Shown here in pieces: positions 27,026 to 41,200 of a DNA stretch of 64,000 nucleotides (its first letter is position 1; each line of letters begins with the position of its first letter). The DNA comes from Sipunculus nudus (taxonomy: Eukaryota; Annelida; Sipuncula; Golfingiida; Sipunculidae). Below the pieces are notes generated by a model. The model was not told the origin of the DNA, did not search any database, and saw nothing but the letters and a program-made list of their open reading frames with translations. The stretch covers positions 18,375,839-18,439,838 of the forward strand of contig CM049316.1 of assembly GCA_026874595.1 (NCBI GenBank), given 5' to 3'. Made by a program: the position numbers and the translations under genes.

Positions 27026-28739
27026 TCAATTTCTTTGAAATTTCAGATTTTAAAAGATTAAATCCTTATGTATATATGCTGTGAAAATTAAAGCAACAGT
27101 GCCAAAGTTGGACAAAATTTAAGGTATTGATTTTTTATTTATGCTAATAACTTGAAAAATTTGCAAAATTCAGATCTAATTTTGGGTAAACAATTGAATC
27201 TTGATTAAATAAAGTTATATTCCTGAAAAAAAGTCTCTAAGTTCAGCAATTCTCATGTTAGGTAAGTAAATATATTTCATGATTTTTTAAAAAAATTGCA
27301 TTATGTTTTGGCCCATAACTTCAAAATAATACCCAATACTGACCTAATTTTTGGTATGTTCATAGAAAATGTATGAAAGAATGTGAATACTAAATACGAT
27401 CAAAAACAGATCAGTGGTTTTGATATTAGGCAGCCTTGAAGTGTAACAATGGCTTTATAATGGAAAACGGAGTTTTTTCCTTAATATCTCGAAGGAACAA
27501 AGTCCTAATGACCCAATTTTCAGTATGGTAGGAGATTTTGGGGACATCTAAAATTATGCCAACAGCCTGGGGAGCATAGAGATGTGCACTGAATGACCTA
27601 CAGTCATCAAAGTGGACTGCTTGACAATGTAAGGGAATACAACAAGAGCCTCCACAAAAATTCCATAACTAGCTGAATTTTGCAGCTTTTTTAAATTTCA
27701 GATTTTAACAGATTAAATCCTTATATATACATGCTGTGAAAATTAAATCCACAGTACTTACACGAAGAAACGTGCCGTGGCCAAAGTTGGGCAAAATTTA
27801 AGGTACCAATTTTATATTTTTGCCAATATTTAAAAAAATTTAACAGATTTTGATCTAATTTTTGGTATACAATTAAATTTTGATTAATTAAAGTTGTATT
27901 ACTGGAAAAAAGTCCCTACCATTAACACTTTTGGTCTTAAGTGACCAAATATCTTCCTGATTTTTTTTACAAAGTCCATTATGTTTAGGCCCATAACTTT
28001 TTTTAACTTATATAATACTGACTTAATATCTGGCATGTACATAGGAACTATATAGAGGAATATTTATTGTAAATATGAGGAAATCCAGATGAGTGGTTTT
28101 GATATTAGGCAGTCCTGAAGTGTGAAAATAGATTTCTAATAAAAATTTGAGGTTTTTCCTTAATATCTCGAAGGAATGAAGTCCTATTGACCCAATTTTC
28201 GGCATGGTAGGAGATTTTGGGGACATCTAACTGTATGCCGAATTTCAGATTCGTAGGTCCTACGGTGTCAAAACGTGCCAGTCTTACAGACGGACATCCA
28301 GACGGACAGACAGATGGACGGATGACGGACAATGGACCACGACTATAGCTCAGATGACTTATAGTCAGCTGAGCTAAAAAGTATGAAAACAGTATTAATC
28401 AATGCCAAATAGCGCAATTTATGTACAATTTAACAGCATGTGATACTTCTAAACAAGCTTAATGTATGAAAATTTATGTATATTCCAGCATTTCATATAT
28501 CCATTGATTCTATAAACATTGGCAAGATCACAGAAAAAAATCATCAGTAATAACATGGACATAATGATGAAATATTGAAAGAACATGTCTACTGCACTCC
28601 ATTGGTATTATTAAACCACCCATAGTCACCACCTGAAAATTTAAGAATGAAAGTATAAACATAAGTATTAACCCCTGAAGAAGTATGAGAAAAAAAGTGA
28701 AAAAAAGAATTCTTCCCTGAAGAAAGTATGATACTTAAA

Positions 28740-31700
28740 ACAAGGGACCCATGGGTCACAGCTCTCAGCTGATCGTGATTGGACCATAAATGTTTCTCCA
28801 CTGTGATACTATATCGAGTCGATAAAGCTTAGGAATATCATGGACATGTTGGGCTATTATAAAGGAATGTAATGTAATATGTGAGTAAATGATAAATGAA
28901 ATAACCTGACTGATGGATTAATAGAGTCATATATAGTGGTTTATTTTTTATTTATTAAAGAGGTGTAGAAAATTGTGATATATTTGAGCAAATATGAATG
29001 CAATGACAGCAGTAATAAGCAGTAGTAGAATGATGATAAGGCTATTTGTTGAAGGATCTAAAGTGTATGGTAGTCTGCAAGCTTTCAATTTGACAGATAT
29101 GATGTTATGATTAACTATGCTGATGAAGTGATTTATGAATTTGTGACTGTATGACACAATATCTCTTTAGTCTTGACAAGGTACATTATTGGGATGCCCA
29201 CTATGTCTACATATTACACAATATTGACATAATTTCTGGCATGTACATAGGTACCTATGGACGAATAGTTATACAAAATATTAAAGTATGAATATATCTG
29301 ATTCATCTTGTTCTTGCTTACTGAGGCTGACTTTGGGATGGGGTTTGGAGAAGGGAAAAGTGAGGGCAGCACGAAGGTGGATGTAGAAATATTCTATTGT
29401 AATGTTTTTCATTTATATAAGAATATGAAAAGCTAAGAGGAAAGGGGCCCTCCTACTTGGTTATAGTAAAGTTCTAAATATATGATTGCAAACTAATACT
29501 CTGACAAGACTGTCATGAAGAAAAACAGTAAAAGTTTTGAGATACTGTAATGTATGAAAATTTACAGATGGAAAATTTACAGATGGACAGGCAAGTGGAC
29601 AGAATGGACTAATACCTTTATTTCACTTTCAAGGGAATAATGCATTTAAGTTTATATATAAGCCTATTTTTTTTAAGCATATCCACTTTTTCCATTAAGA
29701 AGTTTTTATCTGAATCATTTTTTTTATTTACAGATTTTATAAATTTTAAATGAAAAAACCTGAAAATATAAGTTAAAATATTAGAATTGTTGCAAAAGTT
29801 GCAATCATTATATATACAGAGTAACAAAATGAAACTATAAGTTAAAATATTAGAATTGTTGCAAAAGTTGCAATCATCATATATCCAGAGTGTAGCTCAT
29901 ATTGGGTCATATTATGCATACACATATATTTTATTATTTTTAAATCATAAATGTTTAAACTGAATTTAAAAGAAAATAATGCCACAACATGGCATCTACA
30001 AGAATATTCCTTGAATCACTATTAAAAAGTTTTGCACATTGGAGTTTTCAGTACCTGCTTAATTTTATTCACCAAAATAAAATAAAAGTAAATTTGATAA
30101 AATAAACATCTTTTCAAATAAAGTATACACACTGTTGGTTGAATGAGAAACAAACAATATCATTGTGCTAATTACTATCCAAGTTTTAATTAATTACTGA
30201 AATTAATAGTCAATTTCACACCTGGTGAAGTTTTTACTCCTCTGAAGTAAGGAATTACTTATCTCATGAACATCCACACTTTCATAGCAATACACCACTT
30301 TGTGGACACAATTAAATGTACACTTTAATCATTGTAACCCTGGTGGTACAACACAAAATCTAAAATGTAGCATAGCCTAGAATAAGAATGAATCACATAC
30401 AGAAAATAATAACATTCATCTAGTTTATGCACCATCTGGGGGGGGGGGGGGAGGGAGTGCAGAGCAGAGGGGAAGCCTGCTGGTAGTGGCCAAGCTGACC
30501 CAAGGCAAGCTGCCTGGGGTGGGTTACATAATGCAAGTGAAGGCTGTACTACTAGGTGGGCTAGATGTAAACAACACTTGACATTTTGTATGAAAACATG
30601 AATAAAAGCTATTCTTTCCAATCAATTTCTTTGAAATTTCAGATTTTAAAAGATTAAATCCTTATGTATATATGCTGTGAAAATTAAAGCAACAGTGCCA
30701 AAGTTGGACAAAATTTAAGGTATCGATTTTTTATTTATGAAAATAACTCGAAAAATTTGCAAAATTCAGATCTAATTTTGGGTAAACAATTGAATCTTGA
30801 TTAAATAAAGTTATATTCCTGAAAAAAAGTCTCTAGGTTCAGCAATTCTCATGTGAGTAAATATATTTCCTGATTTTTTAACAAATTGCATTATGTTTTG
30901 GCCCATAACTTCAAAATAATACCCAATACTTACCTAATTTTTGGTATGTTCATAGAAAATGTATAAAAGAATGTGAATCCTAAATACGATCAAAAACAGA
31001 TCAGTGGTTTTGATATTAGGCAGCCCTGAAGTGTAACAATGGCTTTTTTTAATGGAAAACAGAGTTTTTTTTTCCTTAATATCTCGAAGGAACAAAGTCC
31101 TAATGACCCAATTTTCGGTATGGTAGGAAATTTTGGGGACATCTAAAATTATGTCAACAGCCTGGGGAGCATAGAGATGTGCACTGAATGACCTACAGTC
31201 ATCAAAGTGGACTGCTTGACAATGTAAGGGAATACAACAAGAGCCTCCCAAAAAATTCAATAACTAGCCTAATTTTGCAGCTTTTATTTTCAAATTTCAG
31301 ATTTTAACAGATTAAATCCTTATGTATACATGGTGTGAAAATTAAATCCACAGTACTTACAGGAAAAAAACGTGCCATGGCCAAAGTTGGGCAAAATTTA
31401 AGGTACCAATTTTATATTTTTGCCAATATTTAAAAACAATTTAAAAAATTTGATCTAATTTTTGGTATACAATTAAATTTTGATTAATATAAGTTGTATA
31501 ACTGGAAAAAAGTCCCTACCTTTAACACTTTTGGTCTTAAGTGACCAAATATCTTCCTGATTTTTTTACAAAGTCCATTATGTTTGGGCCCTTAACTTTT
31601 TTAAATTATATAATACTGACTTAATATCTGGCATGTACATAGGAACTATATAGAGGAATATTAATGGTAAATATGAAGAAAACCAGATGAGTGGTTTTGA

Positions 31701-32003
31701 TTTTAGGCAGTCCTGAAGTGTGAAAATAGATTTTTAATAAAAAATTGAGGTTTTTCCTTAATATCTCAGGGGAACAAAGTCGTATTGACCCTATTTTTGG
31801 CATGGTAGGAGATTATGGGGACATCTTACTGTATGCCGAAATTCAGATTCGTAGGTCCAATGGTGTCGAAACGTGCCAGTCTTACGGACGGACATCCAGA
31901 CGGACGGACGGACGGACAGACGGACGGACGGACAGACAGACGGACGGACGACGGACAATGGACCATGACTATAGCTCAGATGACTTATAGTCAGCTGAGC
32001 TAA
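28740..32003 (+). mobile_element. Element C (3.3 kb), near-identical neighbour of B
   Basis: Same head, poly-G tract (30438-30451), two internal direct repeats, ACGG microsatellite (31885-31950) and terminal CTAA hairpin as B. It lies 362 bp downstream of B in the same orientation. The spacer 28378-28739 shows nothing recognised. High similarity to B implies recent copying or local duplication. Confidence 0.65.
28948..29157 (-). other. Small open frame in element C (69 codons)
   Basis: Almost identical to the frame in B (25364-25573); the last residues differ. Coding status is unproven. Confidence 0.2.
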
Positions 32004-33310
32004 AAAGTATAGTGGCAGTACTTACTGTAATCCGCCCCTAACTAAATGGGGTCCTCCTGAACCCACGCCCAATCTTTCCATAACACTTGTAAGAAATCGT
32101 TAACAGATAGCTATACGTCTACGTTTTCTATAGAATTTATGTGTTTTTTAATTAACTCAATGATCTGCGTTTTCTTATCCTTTTTTATAAAAGGTTCACG
32201 AGGTTGTCTTCAGTTAATAGAGGTCAGTTATTGGAATAGCCGATTTTTAAACATTTTTACCCTACTAGCAGTCAAATTTAAGACAATAAACTAAACTCAA
32301 AAGGACACAGACACACGGGAGAAAAACATACACTCCTTGTCAGTGGTAATTTCTAATAACATCAATAAACACTGCTAAATAGTATCTAGTTTTTTATTAA
32401 GACATTTTGTGCGCTGCATTTATTCAAACCATGTACATGTACTTCAGACACAGCATAAACTACACTGTACTTTTCTCTTTTCCATTTATTTTCTATTATA
32501 AACTTATTAAATGCCCAGTACGTGTTACTACAGACAATTTCAAAATCATGAAACAAAAATTCTCGTTGATATCTTCTTCAATATTGGTAAACCATTCACT
32601 GAAAGGTGTATAGTGATCTGGAAAGATGAACATGTGACTAATTTACATAAATAAATGAGCAAAAATCAGACTATAATGTTCTAGACTGGTACCCTGCACT
32701 AATAAGGTGGAAATTAGCTCAGCCATCAATACTGACAAACAAACACTGTATGTTCTCACCAAACTATACACAAATGGAACTTTTCTCTTACAGCCTGGGA
32801 TTTCTATCATATTTTCCTTTATTTGTCTGTACAACTGATTTAAACTGCCTCCCCCTTTTTTATTAGAATATATTTCAAGATTTATTTTACTCTAAAAAGC
32901 AGATGTAGGATTCAAATTCTTAATGGGTAACTTATTAATACAATGACTGGGTGAAAAACTGTTTTTGCCAGTTTAAACAAACTTAAAATTCACTGGAACC
33001 ATAATAATGGAGGGTGCAAGTCTAACACAGACCAAATAGTTTACTATTTGGCTGCTTTCAACTTTTATTATCACAGTTAAATGAAAAAGCAAAAGCCATG
33101 TTGTAAACAATAAGCTCCCATTTGTGAGTCTGTGTGTGGGTCATGCAGGATCTGGCAAATTTCAGGCTTTGTTACTTCTTAGTCAGTTCCTTGATGAACT
33201 TTGACCTGTTTGTCACCTTTGACCTCTTGTATTATAATAGATGCTGTATGCAGATCATAATAAGTTTCCTTTAGGAATTTATAAATCGCCTGTAATACTT
33301 CTACTTATAT

Positions 33311-33503
33311 TTTATGGTACATTTTCAAAACGTGCTGAAAGCCTGGAAAATGTGGATTAATTTCAACCTGAGAAGTTTGATATTTGTATTGCACAGAAAA
33401 CAAATATCAATTTATGGTACATTTTCAAAACGTGCTGAAAGCCTGGAAAATGTGGATTAATTTCAACCTGAGAAGTTTGATATTTGTATTGCACAGAAAA
33501 CAA
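33311..33503. repeat. Exact tandem duplication, 100-bp period
   Basis: Bases 33311-33403 and 33411-33503 are identical (93 bp) at an offset of exactly 100. The first copy also contains an inverted pair TTGATATTTG (33377-33386) / CAAATATCAA (33401-33410) at the junction. The surrounding 32004-34850 is AT-rich with no supported gene and is the 3' flank of LYRM4. Confidence 0.9.
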
Positions 33504-34857
33504 CATAAAAAATTTTTACCTCTGGTTACAAATTTTGTTCCCGACATAATACCTTAAATAGCTGTACTTTGTTGAATTCTAAAAAAAAATATTCATTTAT
33601 CCAATACTCAAAGCAAAGAATTGAAAATTAACTTTATTTATTTTATATAAAAAAAATCCTGTAATTCAAATGTACATGCTCACTTATTTTCATATTTGTT
33701 GGTATTTACTGGTTTAGTAATGTACCATTCTCTAAAAAACAGATTATAAATGATCATTCATAAGTAACCTCCGCAAATTTTATAAATATCAGAGTATTAG
33801 AGCTTTTGATCGGACCATAAAAGGTATTAGTAATTCTGGTATATGTATGAACATTATCATCCCAATGTGCAAATGTTAAAATATTGTTTAGGACATAAAA
33901 ACAAAATTGTTCTGCAGATTCTCCAATCATGTTTTTCATGTATCAAATTTTCATTTGCAAATGAAGACCAGGTCCTCACAAATGTGCTACAGCAGAATTC
34001 ACTTGACAGAATTTTCAAATTTATTGTTTTAATTCTTTAAAGTTTTAAGTGGATCACATATACACCATTTCAAGAACTGAAGCTTATTTTTCTATTTTAC
34101 TTGCAAGCTGACAACATTTCACAAAACGTGCCTGCTTACTTCATATTTTTTGTGTCAGGAGTCTATGGAACAATACAATTTTATGTGGCTTTAAATGGTC
34201 AGACTCCTGCATCAATATTATTGTTATACAAATCCTTAACCCTATGCTATATAGATAACTGTAACTCTAATGAATTATTAAAGTTTATGAGGTAGTTGAG
34301 TAAGATGAGTAACTGATTTGTCACAAACACATCATGATATTCATAATCTCAGCATCAATGATATAAATAGAAAATTTCAGATGATTAAAAATCAGCATAA
34401 CATGAGTCCTGTTGCAAAAATGTCATATTCCACAAGGCAATCATGAATTAATGTACTTTAATTTTCATTTAATACAATTAAAAATATGATAGTTTTACCT
34501 ACTCTAGTGTGTCGTCTACATTTTCTTACACCTTATAACTCAACATTTGACACATGTGCCTACCTACTGATATAAAGTTATCTTGTGATTAATTTACACT
34601 TTGGTCAACTGATATTAATTTTTATGGACTTCAGATCTTTGTCCATTGTACATAAATATTTTTCTGTGTCATGAATTAAAGCAGTTTTTCAGCAGGGCAT
34701 CTAACTGAATCCTGATGAAACTCTGGTCCTACAGAATGACCAGTTTGCAAGCAATAATTACAATAAGACTTAGACTGGTTCTCTTCTCATAAACTGCTCT
34801 AGACGACTTAATTAATGATGAGCTGTGCTGCCTGTACACCACCTTGACATTACAACT

Positions 34858-34863
34858 TTTATT
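34858..34863 (-). terminator. Candidate LYRM4 polyadenylation signal
   Basis: TTTATT on the plus strand reads AATAAA on the minus strand, about 350 bases beyond the LYRM4 stop. It is the nearest canonical signal downstream of the gene that I noticed. The choice is tentative because AATAAA is common in AT-rich DNA. Confidence 0.4.
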
Positions 34864-35210
34864 AGACTGGTACCCTGATCAACTTTGGCTTCAAAACATA
34901 TTTCATTTTATATAGTGTATATATTGTGCATTTGAGTAATTCTCCTTAAAAATGGTTCATTTCCAATCTCCATGTATTAGATGTGGCTCTGTGGGCCCAG
35001 AGTTAAATACAATATCCATACTCTCTCTCCACTTCACTTCCTGGAATTTTCATCTCCAGCTACCATTCACCAATGTCTTTCATTATAATGACAGTTTCTG
35101 TCACTTTGATGGTGCATTGGTGGCAGAGCTCATCTTACATACATCAACACTGCAAACTGGCCTTGCATAAATTATGCAAAAATAGCATCTGTCGATGAAT
35201 ATTAAGGGGA

Positions 35211-35282
35211 TCAGTGCTTGCTTGATGACTGGTTCTTTTCTATAACTAGTTTCTGATCCTGGTACATCTGTCCTATAATAAC
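35211..35282 (-). CDS. LYRM4: LYRM4 coding exon 3 (C-terminus)
   Basis: This 72-nt exon encodes 23 residues and a TGA stop. The acceptor is tttacag|gtt and it enters in phase 0. It begins VIIGQMYQ, matching the VHIGQLYS-type start of the LYRM4 C-terminal segment. It was too short to stand out as an open frame and was found by searching for the missing third exon. Confidence 0.9.
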   Translation of the reverse strand, partial: VIIGQMYQDQKLVIEKNQSSSKH

Positions 35283-38200
35283 CTGTAAAGAAAAAGATGG
35301 ATATTACAATTTTGTTTTACAGTCTAATTACAAATCAAACTTGAGTGATTTTCTTTCAAGAAATAATTTTTATTCATCTGAATGAGATGCATTTGCTTAT
35401 TAAGGCAGACATTGGATCAATTCATATTTTTTTAAATATTCAATTTCAATTTCAAATCAAAGACTTACTATGTAACTTTTAAATATGCAATTTCAAATTT
35501 TCCACTTGATGGGAAAAATGAATTCCAGTTGAATTTTTTATCAAATTCATATTTAAACTAGAATACGGGTAGTTGACAAAATCGGAGTGGAACAGGTGAA
35601 GTGAGGCATGGATTGAGCGGCAAGGGGAAACAGAGTGAGCGGTGTTGCATATTAGCATGAAAGTCTGCAGCCGAAATGTGAATGTAGGTTGCGCCACCTA
35701 CCACAAAATCCAACAAGGGACCCATGGGTCTCGGCGCTCAGCTGAAGTTTGAAATTGTTGCAAATGCAAAATAGGCAAAATATTCTATTGTGATGTTTTT
35801 CATATATATAAGCATATGAGAAGCTAAGCGGAAAGGGGCCCTCCTACTTGGTTATATTAAAGTTCTAAAAATATGATTGCAAAATTAATACTCTGACAAG
35901 ACTGTCATGAATAAAAACAGTAAAAGTTTTGAGATACTGTAATGCATATGAAAAATTTACAGATGGACAGGCAAGTGGACAGAATGGACTAATACCTTTA
36001 TTACTCTTTCAAGGGAATAATGTATTTTAATATATATAATCCTATTTTTTTAAGCATATCCACTTTTTCCATTTATAGTTTTTATTTGATTCATTTTTTT
36101 TATTTACAAGTTTTATAAATTTGTAACATAAAAATCTGAAAATATAAGATAAAATTTCAGAATTCTAAGTTGCAATCATTATATATCCAGAGTGTAGCTC
36201 ATATTGGGTCATCTTATGCATACACATATATTTTAGTATTATTAAATCACAAATGTTTAAACTGAATTTAAAAGAAAATAATGCCACAACATGGCATCTT
36301 CATGATTATCCCTTGAAACACTATTGAAAAGTTTTACACATTGAAGTTTTCAGTACATGCTTAATTTTTTTCACCAAAATAAAATAAAATATTCAATAAA
36401 TTTGATAAAATAAAATCATCTGTTCAAATAAAGTATATACATTGTTGGTTGTATGAGGGACAAAAAATATCATTGTGCTAATTATTATCTCAGCAATAAT
36501 TAATAACTGGAATTAATAGTCAATTTCACACCTGATGAAGTTTTTACTCTTCTGAAGTAAGGAATCACTTATATGATGAATATCCACACTTTCACAGCAA
36601 TACACCACTTTGTGGACACAATTAAATGTGCACTTTAATCATTATAGCTCTGGTAGTACAATACAAAATCTAAAATGTAGCATAGCCAAGAATAAAAATG
36701 AATAAAATACCAAAAAAAATATAACATTCATCTAGTTAATGCACCATCTGGGGGAACCTGGGGGGGGGGGGGGAACCTTCTAGTAGTGGCCACGCTGAGC
36801 CAAGGCAAGCTGCCTGGGGTAGGTTACATAACACAAGTGAAGGCTGTACTACTAGGTGGACTAGATGTAAACAACACTTGACATGGTGTATGAAAACCTA
36901 TATAAAAGCTAAACTTTTCAATCAATTCCTTTGAAATTTCAGATTTTAAAAGATAAAATCCTTATGTATATATACTGTGAAAATTAAATCAACCGTGCTT
37001 ACAGGGAAAAACGTGTCATTGCCAAAGTTGGACAAAATTTAGGGATTAATTTTTTATTTATGCTAATAACTTCTAAAATTTGCATAATTCAGATCTTATT
37101 TTGGATAAACAATTGAATCTTTTTTAAATAAAGTTGTATTCCTGAAAAAAAGTCTCCAGCTTCAGCAATTCTCATGTTAAGTGGGTTAATATATTTCCAA
37201 ATTTCTTTAAATTTCATTATATTTGGCCCAAATCTTCAAAACAATACGCAATACTGACCTAATTTTTGGTATGTTCATAGAAAATTTATGGAAGCATATG
37301 AATACTAAATATGATCAGTAACAGATCAGTGGTTTTGAAATTAGGCAGCCTGGAAGTGTAACAATGGCTTTTTTATGGAAAACAGAGGTTTTCATGAATA
37401 TCTCAAAGTGACCCAATTTTGGTTATGGTAGCAAATTTTAGGGACATCTAACAGTATGCTAAATTTTGGATTCATAGGTCCAATGGTTTCAAAACGTGCC
37501 CTGTTAGTGGACAGCCGGAGGACCACGACTATAGCTCAGATGACTTATTGTCAGCTGAACTAAAAAGCTGTCCAAGTTGTATACATATGCCAAATTTTAG
37601 GCAGATAAGTCAAACCACTACTGAGATATGAGTGATTTTATCCCACGGCAGACAAACAGATGGACACTGTGCAAAAATGGTTCCAGGTGGCCCCTCCAGT
37701 TTTGTTTATGATTAAGAGCTATGTGAGATCTATACACACGCAAAATTTTGGCCCAATCAGACAAACGGTTCCCGAGATATGGGCCTGGATGTCTGCAGCG
37801 TAAACTGCAGGTAGGTGGCGCCACCTGTCATAAAATCAAGAAAGCTATCCAGGATGTATAAACCTGCAAAATTTTATGCAGATATGTTAAACCACTGCTG
37901 AGATATGAGTGATTTTATCCCACGGTAGACAAACAGACGGACGCCACCAGTTTCTCGTGTGATAAAGAGCTATGTGAGATCTATACACATGCAAATTTTC
38001 AGGAAGATAAGCCAAACCAGTCTGGAGATATAAGCATGGATGTCTGCAGCGTGAACGTGAATGTAGGTGGTGCCACCTGTCATAAAATCAAGAAAGCTAT
38101 CCAGGAAGTATAAGCATGTCGAATTTCAGGTGAATTAGTCAAACCACTGCAGAGATATGAGTGAATTTAACCCAAGTGGTGAGTATGTTACATATTGATT

Positions 38201-41200
38201 ATATCTGCATAAATCATTAAGATGAAGAATACCATCTATACTTTACCTGTCTCTTTATAATCTGTAAGTTGTCCTCAGCTTGTTTTATTAAATCATTAAT
38301 TTTTGAAGGATCTGTTTCTTCCTTGTTGGTTCGAAATGTTTCCCGTATTCGCCTTACAGCATGATTTCTGGAAGAAATAACAAGAGTTATACTCATAATA
38401 ATGCAGGCATATATAATAAAGCTCACCCTCTCAGTAACTATACTTACAATGTGTAATGCAGGGTTTGCAGGTTTTACCAAACACCTGGGTGAAACTTCGA
38501 TTTTTTACCCTAAGTCCTATATTGATTAGTGATATGTATTCTGCCCAGCCAAACATGTGTGAAAAATGTTTGTAATAAATGACTTCTTTTAGACGGTGGT
38601 TATGAGGTCAAAACCACTTGGCTTGCCACCAATATTTACGGTGTAAAAAAAATGTGTATATAACTTCTGCTGATCAATCAGAAAGAAACTAAACATGGGT
38701 TCGGTTTGATACAGAAAATATGCATGGGGAAAAGCCTGGGTAATAAACTGGGTAAAACACAGGTTAAATCTGGGTATATACTTGTATCCTAGAGTTTTAA
38801 CCCCGATTTAACGAGTATTTCTGGAGCACTCAGGTTTTAGTAACATAACACCACCTTGGTTCCATTTAACATCTATATTAAAATCACTTATAGAGTCAAT
38901 AATATGCATACATGTTTGCATATTTGCAATCCTAAGAAGATCCTGTATTAGATCTGCTTTACATAAATAGCATTTTTCTTGTTGTTCTGAAGATTTCAAA
39001 ATTTAAAGCAAAATTTTCATTTACAGAAGATGGGACCATGGAATATATATCAATACAATTAGCATTAAGTATGCATATTCAATAACATCATCTAAAAATA
39101 TATACAAAAATATCTCCATATGATTTAATTGTATATTGATCATCTTTATTTCTTAAATTTTAATTTTAAATAAATTTCAAATTAACAAATGATTCTTTGT
39201 TAAAAAAAAGCCTGTAAATTCTCTATAAAATGAGTTAAAGGAAAACATATTTTCGATTACAAGTTTTCTAATGCTTGTGCAAAACTTATAAGCTGTGATG
39301 TCACTGGTGTTAATCTGTAAATATTTCAAAACATATGCAATAACCAGTGTCAGATTAACCTATAGACTCAACAGTGTGCAGAACTATTTACCTCACATTT
39401 GTTGCCTCAAGCAAAACCTAAATAAACAATGATTTTCTTTCATTTGTAACAGTAAAACTTGGGGACCTGCCTAGGTACAGTCTGTACCTTAGACCATAGT
39501 AAACTGTTTTTCTGTCTGCATAGAGGAAGAGTTTACCCTGTGGACCATGAGATGTAACCAAATATGTTCAGGCATACACGGTGGTTGCCTTTATATCGCC
39601 AGGGCTGAATTTTCGCGGTTTTTGTATTTTAATAAGTTTTGTTGGGTTCCTTTTTCACGCTCTATCATTAGTCTAGTAGTATATTTTATTTTTTTCAAAT
39701 GTGAAACTATAAACTGTAGTGACCAAATTATTTCATAAACTGCCGATTTCACTATTATCTAGGCCTACTATTTCTCTGTCCAGATATTGCATGTTCGGAC
39801 AATCAAGGACGGCTGAGCCAACATGTGTGGGAAGCATTGACCCCACGGGCTGTAATTAGTGCAGGGCCAAGGCTTAATCAAAACAAGTCACATATCATTA
39901 AAGGGACATAATCACCAGCAATATTATGCCTATTCTTTCACACTATCAGTTCAGTTTTGCTTTATATAAAAGTTTCCCAGCCACACTATCTCAGCACACA
40001 CTCTCAGTACCTTGCATACGGCTGTTTAACACCTTGTTATGGCTCTGCATGTTGGTAAACACAGTCCATGTGTGTCTGTTTACCATAACAAGGCCATGTA
40101 ACCAGAGGCTGAATTGTGAGCCACAACACACAGTTTTTCAGCCATTGAGAACATGTATTACATTGTTTTGGCCAAGTCAGTTAGTGCATCTCCTGATTGA
40201 TACGTGTCTTGGCTCTGCGATGCACACGGCCCCACTGTGTTTATGTTGACACCTGCGATCGCGCCCAATGCACTGTTTTTAACACATTTACAGGAGTAAG
40301 CAAATGGTTTCAAAGAAATATTTTGGCAGGAACCGATTTATCTTAAAGGAAAAAAGCTATTTTTTGTGTCAATTCAACATGCTTGATGGGTAATTGGGCT
40401 CCTTTAGGGTATGAGCAAATCTGCAGGGTAAACTTTCAAACTCTTTACTCCTAGAATAACAGACCATGATCTCAGGTTCAGACTTTAGAAGGTTTGGTAA
40501 CTCTCTCTTACATTCACAGCTCTCTGTCTCTCTCTCTACAGGTCTCTCTCTGCCTGACTGATACATACTGGTTCCAGTGGTTTCACTTAACATGGTTAGA
40601 TCATATCAAGTATTTCACAATTGACTTGAACTGCTAATTTCTCAAATAGCTTGAACAAACACTACTCATGTGATTAGCAGTCTGTATCCTTTAATCCCTT
40701 GAGCAAGCACACCACTTAATGAGGGGTAAACCCTGGCTCCAGTACTGACCTCTCCTTGAGCAAGCAAACCACTTAGTGAGGGGTAACCCCTGGCTCCAGT
40801 ACAGCAGCTGCCAGGATAGGCCCTGCAGGCAGTAGCACTTCCAGGTAGCCTGATATAATCAGACTCAATATTATAAGGCCCTGCCATATATTGAGTCCGA
40901 TAGCTATACAGTGAGAATTTCTACAATATCAGCCTCAGACTACACACCACCCAATGCTATGGTAACCAGTGGCAACAGGTGTTCATTACCCCGTGCCAGC
41001 GTGTCATTCTTCATGACTGGGCCCGTTGAAACAAAATGTAACAAAAGTTTAGCTGTCACTCGAGCCAGCGATGCTATCAGTGAGGTCATCAGGTGCGCCT
41101 ATTCGACTGTTCTTCTCTGTCCCTATTAAACTCGCTGACATGCCTCTGGTAAAAAGGTCAGTAAATGTTAAAAAATGATGATCCAAGTTTAATTTTAGTT

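Larger units (their letters stand above)
25156..28377 (+). mobile_element. Element B (3.2 kb), same family
   Basis: The head is acaagggACCCATGGGTC then GCTCAGCTGA; the tail is the ACGG stretch and hairpin ending CTAA. The interior has a poly-G tract at 26838-26857 and two direct repeats of about 660 bp (from about 27045 and 27704). The left third contains the 'cataggtacctatg' palindrome near 25665. It has no transposase. It is nearly identical to element C over the whole length. Confidence 0.65.
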
